Shown here in pieces: positions 8,014 through 17,130 of a stretch of 64,000 nucleotides of DNA. The notes beneath the pieces were generated by a model. That model was given only the letters and a program-made list of their open reading frames with translations, had not been told where the DNA came from and searched no databases. Positions within the stretch are counted from its first letter, which is position 1, and each line of letters starts with the position of its first letter. A program made the translations under genes and the position numbers. Source of the DNA: Paenibacillus nanensis (GTDB taxonomy: Bacteria; Bacillota; Bacilli; Paenibacillales; Paenibacillaceae); the NCBI RefSeq assembly GCF_003583765.1, contig NZ_QXQA01000017.1:1-64000 (forward strand). The letters run 5' to 3'.

Positions 8014-8797
8014 GGCGCTTCGTCTCCCCCTTCTCCGGCCGCCAGCGGATGACAAGACGCTCCGCCAGCGCGATCAGCCCGAACAATGCCAGGCTGATCA
8101 TAATGATGAGTATGGCGGAAGCGAAAGCGCGCTCGGGCATAAAGCCTCTTGTCGACAGCACCATGTAGCCGCCGAGCCCCGTCTTGGGCGCCAGCATCTC
8201 CGCGAACGTCGCGCTCAGCACGCTGTAGGATGCCGCGATTTTGAGGCCCGAAAACAAGCTTTGCACGGCGCTTGGCAGCTCCAGCCGCCAGAACAGCGTC
8301 CACTTCCCGCTTCCGATCATGCGCATATAGTGGCGAAGGCCTTCGTCCGTGCCCGACAAGCCGCCCAGCATGGCGATGCATACCGGGAAAAAGCAGACGA
8401 GCATGACGAGCAGCGCTTTCGGCAGCAGACCGTAGCCGAACAGCATCGTCATAATCGGCGCAAGAATAACAATCGGCACGTTCTGCGATAAAATCAGCAG
8501 CGGATAAACGCCTCTTCGCACACCCGGCAGCAGATGCAGCAAAGCGGCGAGCCCAAAGCCCGCCGCCGATCCGCCTGCGAATCCGATCATCGCCAGCCCT
8601 ACTGTCGCTCCGGTATGCTCCGTCAGCCGCGGCCATACATTCGCCGAGAACGCCTCGCGAACGACGCCTGCCGGCGACGGAATGACCCATTCCTCAACCA
8701 GCGAGAAGGAGACCGCCGCCTGCCAGCATGCCAGCAGCGCCCCTAGCGCCACAGCCGGCGGCCAGACGCGCGACCACAAGCTTTTTTTATTGCCCAT
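8000..8797 (-). CDS. thiX: ABC transporter permease, thiamine-precursor uptake
   Basis: A 265-residue inner-membrane permease of the SsuC/TauC/ThiX type with about six hydrophobic segments. The coupling EAA-like loop appears as MIGSGKWTLFWRLELPSA, which docks on the ATPase. It overlaps the thiamine-binding protein gene by 11 nt upstream and thiZ by 14 nt downstream. Substrate is inferred from the operon rather than from this sequence. Confidence 0.85.
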   Translation of the reverse strand: MGNKKSLWSRVWPPAVALGALLACWQAAVSFSLVEEWVIPSPAGVVREAFSANVWPRLTEHTGATVGLAMIGFAGGSAAGFGLAALLHLLPGVRRGVYPLLILSQNVPIVILAPIMTMLFGYGLLPKALLVMLVCFFPVCIAMLGGLSGTDEGLRHYMRMIGSGKWTLFWRLELPSAVQSLFSGLKIAASYSVLSATFAEMLAPKTGLGGYMVLSTRGFMPERAFASAILIIMISLALFGLIALAERLVIRWRPEKGETKRHAGG

Positions 8798-9089
8798 CGG
8801 GATACTTCTCGAGCAGCCTTCCCATCGAAGCGCCGCTTTCCGGATTATAATAAATTTTGATCTGCGAAATAACGGAGGCGCAGCCCATCTCGGTCATCGC
8901 TTCATTCATGCGCTGCACGACGGCAAGCAGCTCGCCAAGCTCGCCCTCCATCGTCGTCTCAAGCGGAGCGACCCGGTAAGGCACGCCCGATTCCTTAATG
9001 ATCTCGATCGCCCGGTCCACGTAAGGAATGACGCTTGCGCCACCCGGCGTGCTCGGCAAAATTTGAATGCTCACTAGTGCGTTTGCCAT
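8787..9089 (-). CDS. MTH1187/YkoF-family thiamine-binding protein
   Basis: A 100-residue ferredoxin-like-fold protein of the MTH1187 (DUF77) family, whose members bind thiamine or its hydroxymethylpyrimidine part in the cytoplasm. Recognisable pieces are ALVSIQILP at the N-terminus, IIKESGVPYRVAPLETTMEGE in the middle and VISQIKIYYNP near the end. It sits between thiY and thiX in the riboswitch-controlled operon, so it may buffer or hand over the imported precursor. Confidence 0.82.
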   Translation of the reverse strand: MANALVSIQILPSTPGGASVIPYVDRAIEIIKESGVPYRVAPLETTMEGELGELLAVVQRMNEAMTEMGCASVISQIKIYYNPESGASMGRLLEKYPDGQ

Positions 9090-9130
9090 ACGATCCCTTC
9101 TCTCTCCCTAATATGTGAAATCGGCTTTTG

Positions 9131-10156
9131 TTATTTCTCCGGCAAAAAGTCGTTCGTGAACGCCTTCTCCGCTTCCAGCTCAGCCTCCAGCAAACCATGC
9201 TCGTACATCCAGCCCGCGTAATTCTCCCATACGCTCAGCTTCTGCTCGCCCCAGCGCGGCGCGTCGTCCTGATAGCGCGGGCTCAGCCACTTCTGGCTCG
9301 CCTTCACCAGCTCCGGATTCAGATCCGGCTCCGCTTGAATCAGCACCTCAGCCGCATCCTCCGGATTGTCGATCGCGTATTGATAGCCAGCCGCTGCCCC
9401 TGCCGTGAACGCCTTCACCAGCTCCGGCGACTTCGCGATCATGTCTTCGCTAGTGACCAGCACCGGCGTGTAATAGTCGAGCTTATCGCTGTAATCGGTC
9501 AAATAGAGCATGTTGAGCTCTTCGCCGCGCAGCTCCGCCTCGACGCCTGTCCACGCGTAATAGATCCAGGCAAAATCGATGTCGCGCTTAACGGCCGCGA
9601 AGAAGTCGCTGTCGCCGATGCTCATAATATCCACCTTGCTCACATCGCCGCCTTCCTCGCGCATAATGGAATCGATCACCGCCTCTTCGACGGGAGCCCC
9701 CCATCCGCCATAGCGCATGCCTTCGAATTTTTTCGGCGAGTCGATGCCCTTCTCTTTCGGCGAAGCGAAGCCCGACGTGTTATGCTGAATCACGGCGGCA
9801 ATGGACACAAGCGGAACGTCCGCGATTCGCGCCATCGTCACCGATTCTTGATAGCTGACGCGGAACTCCGCGTTGCCGGCCGCGACCATGGCGTCCGCGC
9901 CTTCCTGTCCCGGCTGAATAATTTCGACATCCAGCCCTTGCTCCTTGAAGAAGCCTTTGTCCCGGGCGACATACAATCCCGTATGATTCGTGTTCGGCGT
10001 CCAGTCGAGCACGACCTTCACCTTCTGCAGCGGCTGATCCGCCTCCGCCTTATCCCCCTGCTCATTGCCCTTGCTGCCGCCGCAGCCAGCCAGCGCGACG
10101 GTGAGCGCCAGCACCGACAGAGCAAGCCCCCATCTTTTTTTCTGATTGCCTAACAT
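9131..10156 (-). CDS. thiY: Thiamine-precursor-binding lipoprotein (NMT1/THI5-like)
   Basis: A 341-residue substrate-binding protein of the ThiY class, which captures N-formyl-4-amino-5-aminomethyl-2-methylpyrimidine or HMP outside the cell. It has a lipoprotein signal with lipobox LAGC near residue 24. DWTPNTNHTGLYVARDKGFF is the pyrimidine-binding signature of NMT1/THI5 proteins. Start 10156 follows GAGAGGGG. It is the first gene after the TPP riboswitch, in line with repression when TPP is plentiful. Confidence 0.88.
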   Translation of the reverse strand: MLGNQKKRWGLALSVLALTVALAGCGGSKGNEQGDKAEADQPLQKVKVVLDWTPNTNHTGLYVARDKGFFKEQGLDVEIIQPGQEGADAMVAAGNAEFRVSYQESVTMARIADVPLVSIAAVIQHNTSGFASPKEKGIDSPKKFEGMRYGGWGAPVEEAVIDSIMREEGGDVSKVDIMSIGDSDFFAAVKRDIDFAWIYYAWTGVEAELRGEELNMLYLTDYSDKLDYYTPVLVTSEDMIAKSPELVKAFTAGAAAGYQYAIDNPEDAAEVLIQAEPDLNPELVKASQKWLSPRYQDDAPRWGEQKLSVWENYAGWMYEHGLLEAELEAEKAFTNDFLPEK

Positions 10157-10245
10157 GCTGTTTCCCCTCTCTCCTTGTTCTTGCACTTGGATTGGCATTG
10201 ACGAATCCGCGAGTTCTATCCTTCACGCTAGCTAGGAAATAAAAA

Positions 10246-10271
10246 GACGCCTTCCCAATTCGGAAGACGTC
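10246..10271 (-). terminator. Intrinsic terminator of the TPP riboswitch expression platform
   Basis: On the minus strand GACGTCTTCC / GGAAGGCGTC forms a 10-bp stem (one G-U) with a 6-nt loop, followed directly by TTTTTATTT. It lies between the TPP aptamer and thiY, where a ligand-controlled terminator is expected. Confidence 0.88.
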
Positions 10272-10383
10272 GCAAAAGTCGGCTGTCAGTCAACTTCTTT
10301 CGCAGCAAGCCCCCACCGGCTGCAGAGCAGCAATCCGCTCATCGCAGTGGAAAGTTTACGTTCAAAAGAAGCTTAGCTTCTAT

Positions 10384-10471
10384 TCCTACGCCGGCATTAT
10401 CCGGATCAGGTTATGCGGGTCGGAATGTGTGTCATTCCCTCTCAGCCGGCCAAATCCAGCTCCCCGGAATC
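10384..10471 (-). promoter_or_regulatory. TPP riboswitch (THI element)
   Basis: The minus strand carries the hallmark conserved blocks of the thiamine pyrophosphate aptamer: GGGGAGC at the P1/P2 side, GGCTGAGAG, then CCTGATCCGGATAATGCC and GGCGTAGGAA. The variable P3a hairpin is GGAATGACACACATTCC. The aptamer is followed by about 110 nt and the terminator at 10246-10271, so TPP binding should cause premature termination of the thiY-X-Z operon. Confidence 0.95.
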
Positions 10472-10498
10472 TATTCGGTTTACGTCAATGACGTCTCC

Positions 10499-10527
10499 AT
10501 TATAGCAAACTCCGGGCAGAATGCCAG
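10499..10527 (-). promoter_or_regulatory. Sigma-A promoter of the thi operon
   Basis: -35 CTGGCA (complement of 10522-10527), a 17-nt spacer, and a perfect -10 TATAAT (complement of 10499-10504). It lies about 28 nt upstream of the TPP aptamer and just after the stop codon of the germination permease gene. Confidence 0.7.
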
Positions 10528-10529
10528 AC

Positions 10530-11648
10530 TTATTTTTCCTTTACGCCCTCTGCCCTCCGCCCTCCGCCTGCCGCCTCCGGCTTATAACGCTTCCTGATGC
10601 CGACCACAAGCATGAGAAGCGGAAATGCGATCTGGAAGACCGGCACAATTTTCAAGGTTATCTCCAATCCGATCCATAGATGATACGTATTGTTCGGCTC
10701 GAGGAAGCTCGTCGCATAGATGAAGATGCCGATCGGGAACAGCAGGTTGCGGCTCGATAGGCCCGTAACGGCGATCATTGTAAATACGGAGGCGAAATAC
10801 AACGTCGTTATTTTGACATACAGCCCGATGAACAACAGCAGCGTCACGATAATATCGAGCCGCTCCAGGAAATTCGCCAGCCTTACCAGCTGAACAACCT
10901 CCAGCAGCGGCAGCGATGTCACCCCCGCCAGTTGCGGGCCGAGCACGCACAGAACAAGCGCATTCATAAGGACTAAAAAAAGCGAGACGGAAAGCTGAGA
11001 CCGGTACGTGACGCGTTCAAGACTTTTCTTCTCCTTTACGAGATGCATAAAGACAAGCATAATCACCATCTGCGCGAAAGGAAACGCCACTAGGTCCGGG
11101 ACAGCCTTTAGGACGGGCATCGGTCCGCGCTCCAGAATAGGCAGCAGCTGATTAAATTTGACGAGGCCGCTGAAAAAGATAAGCAGAATAATGCTGCTGT
11201 AGCTGAGCACCACAAGAGGAAACAGCAGCTGGACGACGCGGGCGAACACCTCGATTCCTTTGCTTATCGTATAAGCGGATAGGAGCAGAATGAGGAACAT
11301 AATAATCCATTTGGGCGTAAGGCCAAGCAGCGCCATCGTCGTCAGCTCGCCCACGTCGCGGACGTTTCTCATCGACTCATAGGCGAACCATATGGCATAG
11401 ATGGTCGCGAGACTGCCCCCTAGTATCCGTCCGAAATGGTATTTGAGCAGATCCGCGAGTCCCGCGTTCGGCGCCCGCTGCTGCAGCTTTACGTACATAA
11501 CCGTCAGCAGCATGCCGGCTCCGGCCGCAATCAGCATCGCGAGCCAGGCATCCTGCTTGGCCTCGATGCCCAGCTCGAATAGAGGCGTGCTGCCGATTAA
11601 AAAGACAATAATAAGCAGCGATAGCTGCTTTTTGTCAATCTGCTGCAA
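10530..11648 (-). CDS. GerAB-type spore germination permease
   Basis: A 372-residue B subunit of a GerA-family germinant receptor, in the APC amino-acid permease superfamily, with about ten hydrophobic segments. Typical features are KQLSLLIIVFLIGS at the start and the central WFAYESMRNVRDVGEL helix. It sits in the spore inner membrane and binds the germinant. TTG at 11648 is preferred because GAGGGGG lies 8 nt upstream; GTG at 11657 overlaps that site. It is the last gene of an A-C-B operon. The germinant cannot be deduced. Confidence 0.88.
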   Translation of the reverse strand: MQQIDKKQLSLLIIVFLIGSTPLFELGIEAKQDAWLAMLIAAGAGMLLTVMYVKLQQRAPNAGLADLLKYHFGRILGGSLATIYAIWFAYESMRNVRDVGELTTMALLGLTPKWIIMFLILLLSAYTISKGIEVFARVVQLLFPLVVLSYSSIILLIFFSGLVKFNQLLPILERGPMPVLKAVPDLVAFPFAQMVIMLVFMHLVKEKKSLERVTYRSQLSVSLFLVLMNALVLCVLGPQLAGVTSLPLLEVVQLVRLANFLERLDIIVTLLLFIGLYVKITTLYFASVFTMIAVTGLSSRNLLFPIGIFIYATSFLEPNNTYHLWIGLEITLKIVPVFQIAFPLLMLVVGIRKRYKPEAAGGGRRAEGVKEK

Positions 11649-11675
11649 AATGCCCACCCCCTCGTTCTCGCTGCC

Positions 11676-12881
11676 TTACGATTCCGCCTTTTTCTGCGCT
11701 TCCTTGAAGTTTTGATTACTCATTCCCGTTGAGCTCAGCCGCATTTTGACGGTTATTTCCACCTCCGTCTGCGGAAACAGCTCCTCCCAATTGGCGCTGG
11801 CCTCCCGCCACTGCTTCGGATATCGCTTATGGATCAGCGCCCCGAATCCAAGCACATCCGCTTTATGCTTCCGGACGGCCTCCCATCCGTCTGTCATGAT
11901 CCCTTTAATCTCTTCCTCGATTCGCTTCTCGATTTTCTCCACTTCCTGAGGCTTGCTTGGGTCACCGCTGCAATTGTATTCCATCAGTACGCCGCTTGCC
12001 TCCACATCCGCCTTCACGATCCACTTTCCGTTCGCGGGAATAGGCTTCAGCTTCGTCGACGTATCTAGAATGCGAACGGAGGAGGTCGGTTTGCCTTTCC
12101 GATTGTCCGCGCAAGTGAAGGACACCGTCGATCTCTCCACGTGATCGCTCAGCCACATTACGCCTTTGCTCTGTTCGTCGCTAACCCAACCGACGAGCTT
12201 GTCGCCTTGAATGAGCCCGAGGTCTTTGAGGCGCACCTTGGTTGCCGTTGTCGTCTTCCCCAGATCCCCCACGCTCTCCGTTCCTTCGCCTGGCCCCGCT
12301 ATAATAAGGCCGGGAATGGCCGTCGCTTTCGAGCTTCCGAGCAGCTCCATAAGCGCGTCGTGAACCGCCATATGGCGGAAGGCGGAGCTTCCGATCTCCT
12401 CGTTCACAATCAGACGCTGAATCGCGGCGCCCGGAATTTGTTCGAGCGGAATAAGCTGCTCCATAATGCCGCGCGCGTCGCTTCTCGATAAAAAAACGCT
12501 GACCGTCTCCCTGGAATCGTGGTTCCGCAAATAAACTTCCATCAACGGCCCGATTCCTCTGCGGGCTGCCTCCTGCCCAATTATGACGATCTGATTGTGG
12601 GAGAAGTATAAGCGCCGCGACAGCTCCTCGCTCGCCTTGCTGATGGCGAACCGGAAATTATCGCCCGACGTGGAGAACACATTGACGGCCGCCGTCCCGC
12701 TTTCACCGGTTTGACTGGATATCGCCCTCGGGATGACGACCTGGTACGACAGTATCCATTTCCCGTCCTTCCAGTCTATTCCGGTAGCCGAGATGATGGC
12801 GATATCGTTGAGCTCGACCCTGTTCCAGCAGCCCGTTAGCAGCAGGATCATCAGCAGAAGAAGCCAGCGAACAAGCTTCAT
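11676..12881 (-). CDS. Ger(x)C-type germination lipoprotein
   Basis: A 401-residue C subunit of the germinant receptor. The N-terminal lipoprotein signal ends in LLTGCW, and RVELNDIAIISATGIDW is the strongly conserved family start. It is anchored to the outer face of the spore inner membrane and needed for receptor assembly. AGGAGGG precedes ATG. It lies 25 nt after the A-subunit gene and 27 nt before the B-subunit gene. Confidence 0.9.
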   Translation of the reverse strand: MKLVRWLLLLMILLLTGCWNRVELNDIAIISATGIDWKDGKWILSYQVVIPRAISSQTGESGTAAVNVFSTSGDNFRFAISKASEELSRRLYFSHNQIVIIGQEAARRGIGPLMEVYLRNHDSRETVSVFLSRSDARGIMEQLIPLEQIPGAAIQRLIVNEEIGSSAFRHMAVHDALMELLGSSKATAIPGLIIAGPGEGTESVGDLGKTTTATKVRLKDLGLIQGDKLVGWVSDEQSKGVMWLSDHVERSTVSFTCADNRKGKPTSSVRILDTSTKLKPIPANGKWIVKADVEASGVLMEYNCSGDPSKPQEVEKIEKRIEEEIKGIMTDGWEAVRKHKADVLGFGALIHKRYPKQWREASANWEELFPQTEVEITVKMRLSSTGMSNQNFKEAQKKAES

Positions 12882-12906
12882 GCCTCATCCCTCCTCATCA
12901 TTTGCG

Positions 12907-14454
12907 TCAATGCCGCTGAGCGGGCGGCTTCCTTGCGCTGCGCTGGCGTCTCGGATTACGCAGCTTCAAATCCATCGGCCGCATGACGATAGCCCACCAC
13001 GGAATGCGGATAAACGCGTCCCGCCATAGGCCGGAGCCCTTCGCCGTCGGAGCGATCGGCGACATATAAGGAACGCCGAAGGAACGCAGCGATGCCAGAT
13101 GCACCAGCACAAATAACAGCGAGATAAAAATGCCGAAAAATCCGAGCATGCCCGCCATCAGCATAATGCCGAACCGAATAATGCGCGAGGTCGCCGCCAT
13201 ATTGAATTCCGGCATAACGAAGTTCGATATCGCTGTAAACGAAACGATAATGACCATGCCGGCCGACACGATCCCCGCCTGTACGGCCGATTGGCCAAGC
13301 ACCAAAGCACCGACGATCGAGATAGCGGGTCCGATTGCGCGGGGCATCCGCAGCCCGGCCTCCCTCAGCACCTCGAAGGTCGTCTCCATCAGCAGCGCCT
13401 CGACCAGCCCGGGGAACGGAACGCCCTCACGCTGGGCGGCAAGGCTGATAAGCAGCGTTGTCGGCAGCATTTCTTGATGGAACGTTGTAACTGCGATATA
13501 GAGCGACGGCAGGAGCATCGACACGATATAGGCGGCGTAACGAATAACCCGGACGAACGACGAAATGTCGAATCGTTGGTAGAAATCCTCCGGCGATTGG
13601 AAGAAGCTGAAAAAGGTGATTGGCGCCATTAGGGCGATCGGCGTACCGTCGACCATGACGGCGACTCTCCCCTCAAGCAGCGCGGCTGCCACCGTATCCG
13701 GACGCTCCGTGTTCATCAGCGTAGGAAACAGCGTGAAGGACTCGTCCTGAATAAATTCCTCGATATATCCGCTCTCCAGCACGCCGTCGATATCGATCGC
13801 CGCCAGCCTCCGGTACATTTCCTTCACGACGCTTTCGTCGGCAACGCCGTGGAGGTAAAGTACGGCCACGTTCGAATGCGTCTGGCTGCCGATTTTATGC
13901 GTCTGCACGTGAAGATTCGGGGAACGGATGATCCGCCTGATGATGCTGATGTTCGTTCCGATGTCCTCGACGAACCCCCGCTGCGGCCCGCGGATGACAG
14001 TCTGCGTCTGCGTGACGTCTACCGACCGGTCCTTGCCTCCGCCCGCTTCGGCTAAGAGCGCAAGCGGGCTTCCGTCCGCGAGGATCAGACACATTCCATC
14101 CGCCATATACTGCAGCGCTTCCTCCAGCGTCGAGACTTCCTTCACCGATCCGACCGATACGACGCACGCGCGAAGAGATTCGATCAGCAGGTTCTCCGTC
14201 TCCTCCATATAAGAAGGCAGCTTCATCGACATAAGCGGGGCAAGCACGCTGTCATTAATCACATCCGCATCCACGATGCCCGCGATATAGATCAGAGCAA
14301 GCTGCCTCTCCGGCGCGGCATCGCTTCGAAACAAGCGGATGACAAGATCGCTGCTTCCCCCGAACCTTGTATGGATGGCATGAGCATTGACCTGGAGCGA
14401 CCGACTGAGAGGCGTTAACGCCGATTGGTTACTGGTTTGGCTGGTTTTTGTCAT
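12907..14454 (-). CDS. GerAA-type spore germination protein
   Basis: A 515-residue A subunit of the germinant receptor. The soluble N-terminal half contains family blocks FGGSSDLVIR, GPQRGFVEDIGTNISIIRRI and VAVMVDGTPIALMAP. The C-terminal half has about five membrane segments with PFPGLVEALLMETTFEVLREAG between them. A basic tail follows. It acts with the B and C subunits as a nutrient-triggered channel/receptor in spores. It opens the operon; a forespore sigma-G promoter would be expected upstream, but no clear match was found. Confidence 0.92.
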   Translation of the reverse strand: MTKTSQTSNQSALTPLSRSLQVNAHAIHTRFGGSSDLVIRLFRSDAAPERQLALIYIAGIVDADVINDSVLAPLMSMKLPSYMEETENLLIESLRACVVSVGSVKEVSTLEEALQYMADGMCLILADGSPLALLAEAGGGKDRSVDVTQTQTVIRGPQRGFVEDIGTNISIIRRIIRSPNLHVQTHKIGSQTHSNVAVLYLHGVADESVVKEMYRRLAAIDIDGVLESGYIEEFIQDESFTLFPTLMNTERPDTVAAALLEGRVAVMVDGTPIALMAPITFFSFFQSPEDFYQRFDISSFVRVIRYAAYIVSMLLPSLYIAVTTFHQEMLPTTLLISLAAQREGVPFPGLVEALLMETTFEVLREAGLRMPRAIGPAISIVGALVLGQSAVQAGIVSAGMVIIVSFTAISNFVMPEFNMAATSRIIRFGIMLMAGMLGFFGIFISLLFVLVHLASLRSFGVPYMSPIAPTAKGSGLWRDAFIRIPWWAIVMRPMDLKLRNPRRQRSARKPPAQRH

Positions 14455-14592
14455 AGCGCACCCTTTATTTCCATGTTGACTCTATTTTGGCTGCTTCTGG
14501 TTGGAATTATGTATACCTTTCGCCTAAGCACCCTCCTTCCCGCAGGCTAATACAATGTACTGGACCATGTAGAGCAGAAGGAGCGTGACCGT

Positions 14593-15669
14593 TTGAACAG
14601 CATCAGCCTGTGCATGATCGTGCGCAATGAAGAAGAAAGTCTCGGACGTTGTCTATCATCCGTCAAAGACGCGGTCGACGAAATCGTCATCGTGGATACC
14701 GGCTCCACGGACCGGACCAAAGAAATCGCGGCGAGCTTCGGGGCCGTAATTTATGATTTCGAATGGATTGACGATTTCGCGGCCGCCCGCAACTATGCCT
14801 TCGAGCAGGCGACCCAAACGTTTATTTTATGGCTGGACGCCGATGACGTTATCGAGCAAGAGGATTTGAAGCGACTGCTCGCGCTTAAATCTCAGGAGCT
14901 TCCTTACGACAGTATCACGATGCATTATCATCTGACCTTCGACTCGGCGGGGAACCCCCTATACAGCCTGCGAAGAAACAGACTGGTCCGCCGCAGCTGC
15001 GGCTTCCGCTGGCACGGCCCCGTTCACGAATACCTGGCTGTTTCGGGCCGCATCCACCACAGCGACGTCGCGGTTACGCACCGCAAGGATAAGGAGCATA
15101 CCGACCGCAACCTTCGCATTTACTTGAAGCGGCTGGAGGCGGGCGAAGTTTTTTCTCCGCGGGACCAGTATTATTTCGCGAACGAGCTTCGCGACCACGC
15201 CCGCTTGGAGGAGGCCGCCCGCTGGTATGAGCAGTTCCTGGAGTCAGGCCTTGGCTGGGTGGAGGATAATATCGGCGCCTGCATGAAACAAGCGGATTGC
15301 TATGGGCGGCTGGGGCAGCCCGACCGCCAGATCGCATCGCTCCTGCGCACGCTCCGCTACGACTCGCCGCGAGCCGAGTTTTGCTGCCAGCTCGGAGCCG
15401 CATTTCTGGAGCAGAAGCGGTATGAGCAGGCCATCTATTGGTTCAAGCAGGCGACGCAGCTGGAGAAGCCGCCGCATCTAATGGGCGCGACGGATAACGC
15501 CTCCTGGACCTGGCTGCCCCATCTGCAGCTGACGGTCTGCTACGATCGGATCGGGAACCGGAGCAAGGCGCTTGAGCATCATAAGCAGGCTCAAAGCTAC
15601 AATCCGAACCATCCGAGCATTGTCTATAACGAGAAGTTTTTCAAAAGCGCGGGTCAATCGCGGCAATGA
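14593..15669 (+). CDS. Family 2 glycosyltransferase with TPR repeats
   Basis: A 358-residue cytosolic protein. Residues 4-110 are a GT-A domain: ISLCMIVRNEEESLGRCL, VDTGSTDRT and the metal-binding LWLDADD (DxD-like). The C-terminal half holds tetratricopeptide-like repeats (ARWYEQFLESGL; QAIYWFKQATQLEK; ALEHHKQAQSYNPNHP). Such GT2-TPR proteins include SunS-type peptide S-glycosyltransferases and many of unknown acceptor. TTG start; GAAGGAG about 9 nt upstream. It is divergent from the germination operon. No peptide precursor is nearby, so the acceptor is unknown. Confidence 0.82.
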   Translation: MNSISLCMIVRNEEESLGRCLSSVKDAVDEIVIVDTGSTDRTKEIAASFGAVIYDFEWIDDFAAARNYAFEQATQTFILWLDADDVIEQEDLKRLLALKSQELPYDSITMHYHLTFDSAGNPLYSLRRNRLVRRSCGFRWHGPVHEYLAVSGRIHHSDVAVTHRKDKEHTDRNLRIYLKRLEAGEVFSPRDQYYFANELRDHARLEEAARWYEQFLESGLGWVEDNIGACMKQADCYGRLGQPDRQIASLLRTLRYDSPRAEFCCQLGAAFLEQKRYEQAIYWFKQATQLEKPPHLMGATDNASWTWLPHLQLTVCYDRIGNRSKALEHHKQAQSYNPNHPSIVYNEKFFKSAGQSRQ

Positions 15670-15682
15670 CTGGCGCAGGGCG

Positions 15683-15725
15683 AAAAAGCGGCGTATTCCT
15701 TCGATGGGAAGACGCCGCTTTTTTT
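15683..15725 (+). terminator. Intrinsic terminator of the glycosyltransferase gene
   Basis: AAAAAGCGGCGT (15683-15694) pairs with ACGCCGCTTTTT (15712-15723), with further pairs in the loop, and the T run continues. It lies 14 nt after the stop codon. Confidence 0.9.
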
Positions 15726-15784
15726 GCGATAGCTTTCAGCCGTACAAGCCTGTAAATAATAACCACTTAAAAACATATAGCACG

Positions 15785-15834
15785 CGATCGTATGTTCTGT
15801 ATATAATAAGCATATCATATAGAACATACATTCG
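15785..15834 (+). promoter_or_regulatory. Promoter with two LexA-box-like sites (SOS)
   Basis: CGATCGTATGTTCT (15785-15798) and AGAACATACATTCG (15821-15834) each differ by a base or two from the Gram-positive SOS box CGAAC-N4-GTTCG. Between them lies a perfect -10 TATAAT (15802-15807). The first site sits in the -35/-10 spacer and the second after the start point, a good arrangement for LexA repression of the polymerase gene downstream. Confidence 0.7.
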
Positions 15835-15858
15835 CATTATCCGGGAGGGAGCATACGC

Positions 15859-17130
15859 ATGGCGGGCACTCGCGAACGAGTCATCATGCTGGCTGACTGC
15901 CAATCGTTTTACGCCTCCGTCGAGAAGGCGGAGCATCCGGAATATAAGGACCGGCCGCTGGCTGTGGCGGGCGACCCCGAGCGCAGATCGGGGATCATCC
16001 TGGCCGCCTGCCCGATCGCCAAGCGGCGCGGCGTCACGACGGCGGAGCGCCTGGGCGACGCGCTGGCCAAATGTCCCGAGCTTATCATCGTGCAGCCCCG
16101 CATGGCGCTGTACATCGACATCTCGCTGATGATTACCCGCATTTATCAATCGTACACCGATTTGGTCGAGCCTTATTCCATCGACGAGCAATTTCTCGAC
16201 GTGACCGGCTCGCTCCATCTGTACGGCTCCGCCGAGGAGCTTGCGGCCTTGATCCAAGCCCGCATCCAGGCGGAGACCGGCATCTATACCCGGTTCGGCA
16301 TCGGGCCGAACAAAATTTTGGCGAAGACCGCTTGCGACAACTACGCCAAAAAGAACGGCACCGGCATTTACGTTCTGACGCCGGATAACCTTTCGTCAAC
16401 CCTATGGACTTTGCCCGTGTCGAAAATGTTTATGGCGGGCAGCCGCATGACGCGGCATTTCAACGCCATGGGCATCGAGACGATCGGCCAGCTGGCGGCC
16501 ACGCCGCTTGAAAAGCTGAAGACGCTCATGCGCCGCAAGTTCGGCCGCAACTCCGATATTAACGCTGAGCTGTACTGGCGAATCGCGAACGGCATCGACG
16601 ACAGCCCGGTCACGCCCGGCACGCATGAGACCGCTCCCCAGACGATCGGCCACATGATGACCCTGCCCCGGGACTATGCGACTCTGAGCGAGATCAAGAC
16701 CGTGCTTTTGGAGCTGACCGAGCTGGTTTGCCAGCGCTGCCGGAGCAAAGGCTATATGGGCCATGTCGTATCGGTCGCCTGCATGGGCGCGGATTTTGAC
16801 CGCCCGACCGGCTTCAGCCGCCAGATGAAGATGGATGACCCCACCAATGTAACGAACCAGGCGTACCGTGCCGCCGTGCAGCTGCTGCAGCGGCATTGGG
16901 ACGGCCTGCCGGTCCGCAAAATCGGCGTCAGCCTGTCCCAGTTTTCCTCAGACGGCGAATACCAGCTGTCGCTGTTCGATCGGAACCGCGAGAAGTGGAT
17001 GGCGCTGGAGCGCGCGACGGACGCCATTAAGCTGAAATACGGAGACGCCAGCATTTTGCGGGCGGTCTCGGCTACCGAAGCCGGTCAAGCGCGGGATCGT
17101 TCCAAGAAGATAGGAGGACATTACAAATGA
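15859..17130 (+). CDS. uvrX: Y-family DNA polymerase (UvrX/YqjW type)
   Basis: A 423-residue translesion polymerase of the ImpB/MucB/SamB family. The palm domain starts with VIMLADCQSFYASVEKA (first metal aspartate); YSIDEQFLDVTG supplies the catalytic Asp-Glu pair. A helix-hairpin-helix region is at ~215-240, the little finger at ~290-390, and a beta-clamp-binding motif QLSLFD lies near residue 375. This subgroup (B. subtilis UvrX, YqjW) is SOS-induced and sits next to a YolD gene, as here. The strong ribosome binding site GGGAGGGAG precedes ATG. Confidence 0.88.
   Translation: MAGTRERVIMLADCQSFYASVEKAEHPEYKDRPLAVAGDPERRSGIILAACPIAKRRGVTTAERLGDALAKCPELIIVQPRMALYIDISLMITRIYQSYTDLVEPYSIDEQFLDVTGSLHLYGSAEELAALIQARIQAETGIYTRFGIGPNKILAKTACDNYAKKNGTGIYVLTPDNLSSTLWTLPVSKMFMAGSRMTRHFNAMGIETIGQLAATPLEKLKTLMRRKFGRNSDINAELYWRIANGIDDSPVTPGTHETAPQTIGHMMTLPRDYATLSEIKTVLLELTELVCQRCRSKGYMGHVVSVACMGADFDRPTGFSRQMKMDDPTNVTNQAYRAAVQLLQRHWDGLPVRKIGVSLSQFSSDGEYQLSLFDRNREKWMALERATDAIKLKYGDASILRAVSATEAGQARDRSKKIGGHYK

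Noticed and set aside
9128..10153. A 341-codon open frame on the plus strand opposite thiY
   Set aside because: It mirrors thiY, which has a lipoprotein signal and family motifs. The plus-strand translation is Arg/His/Leu-rich, typical of antisense frames in GC-rich DNA.
14455..14592. Sigma-G promoter for the germination operon (CATAATT upstream of the A-subunit gene)
   Set aside because: No matching -35 lies at the right distance, so I did not annotate it.
14593..15669. Glycocin (sublancin-like) cluster around the SunS-like glycosyltransferase
   Set aside because: No small Cys-rich precursor, peptidase-containing transporter or thiol oxidase gene lies nearby.
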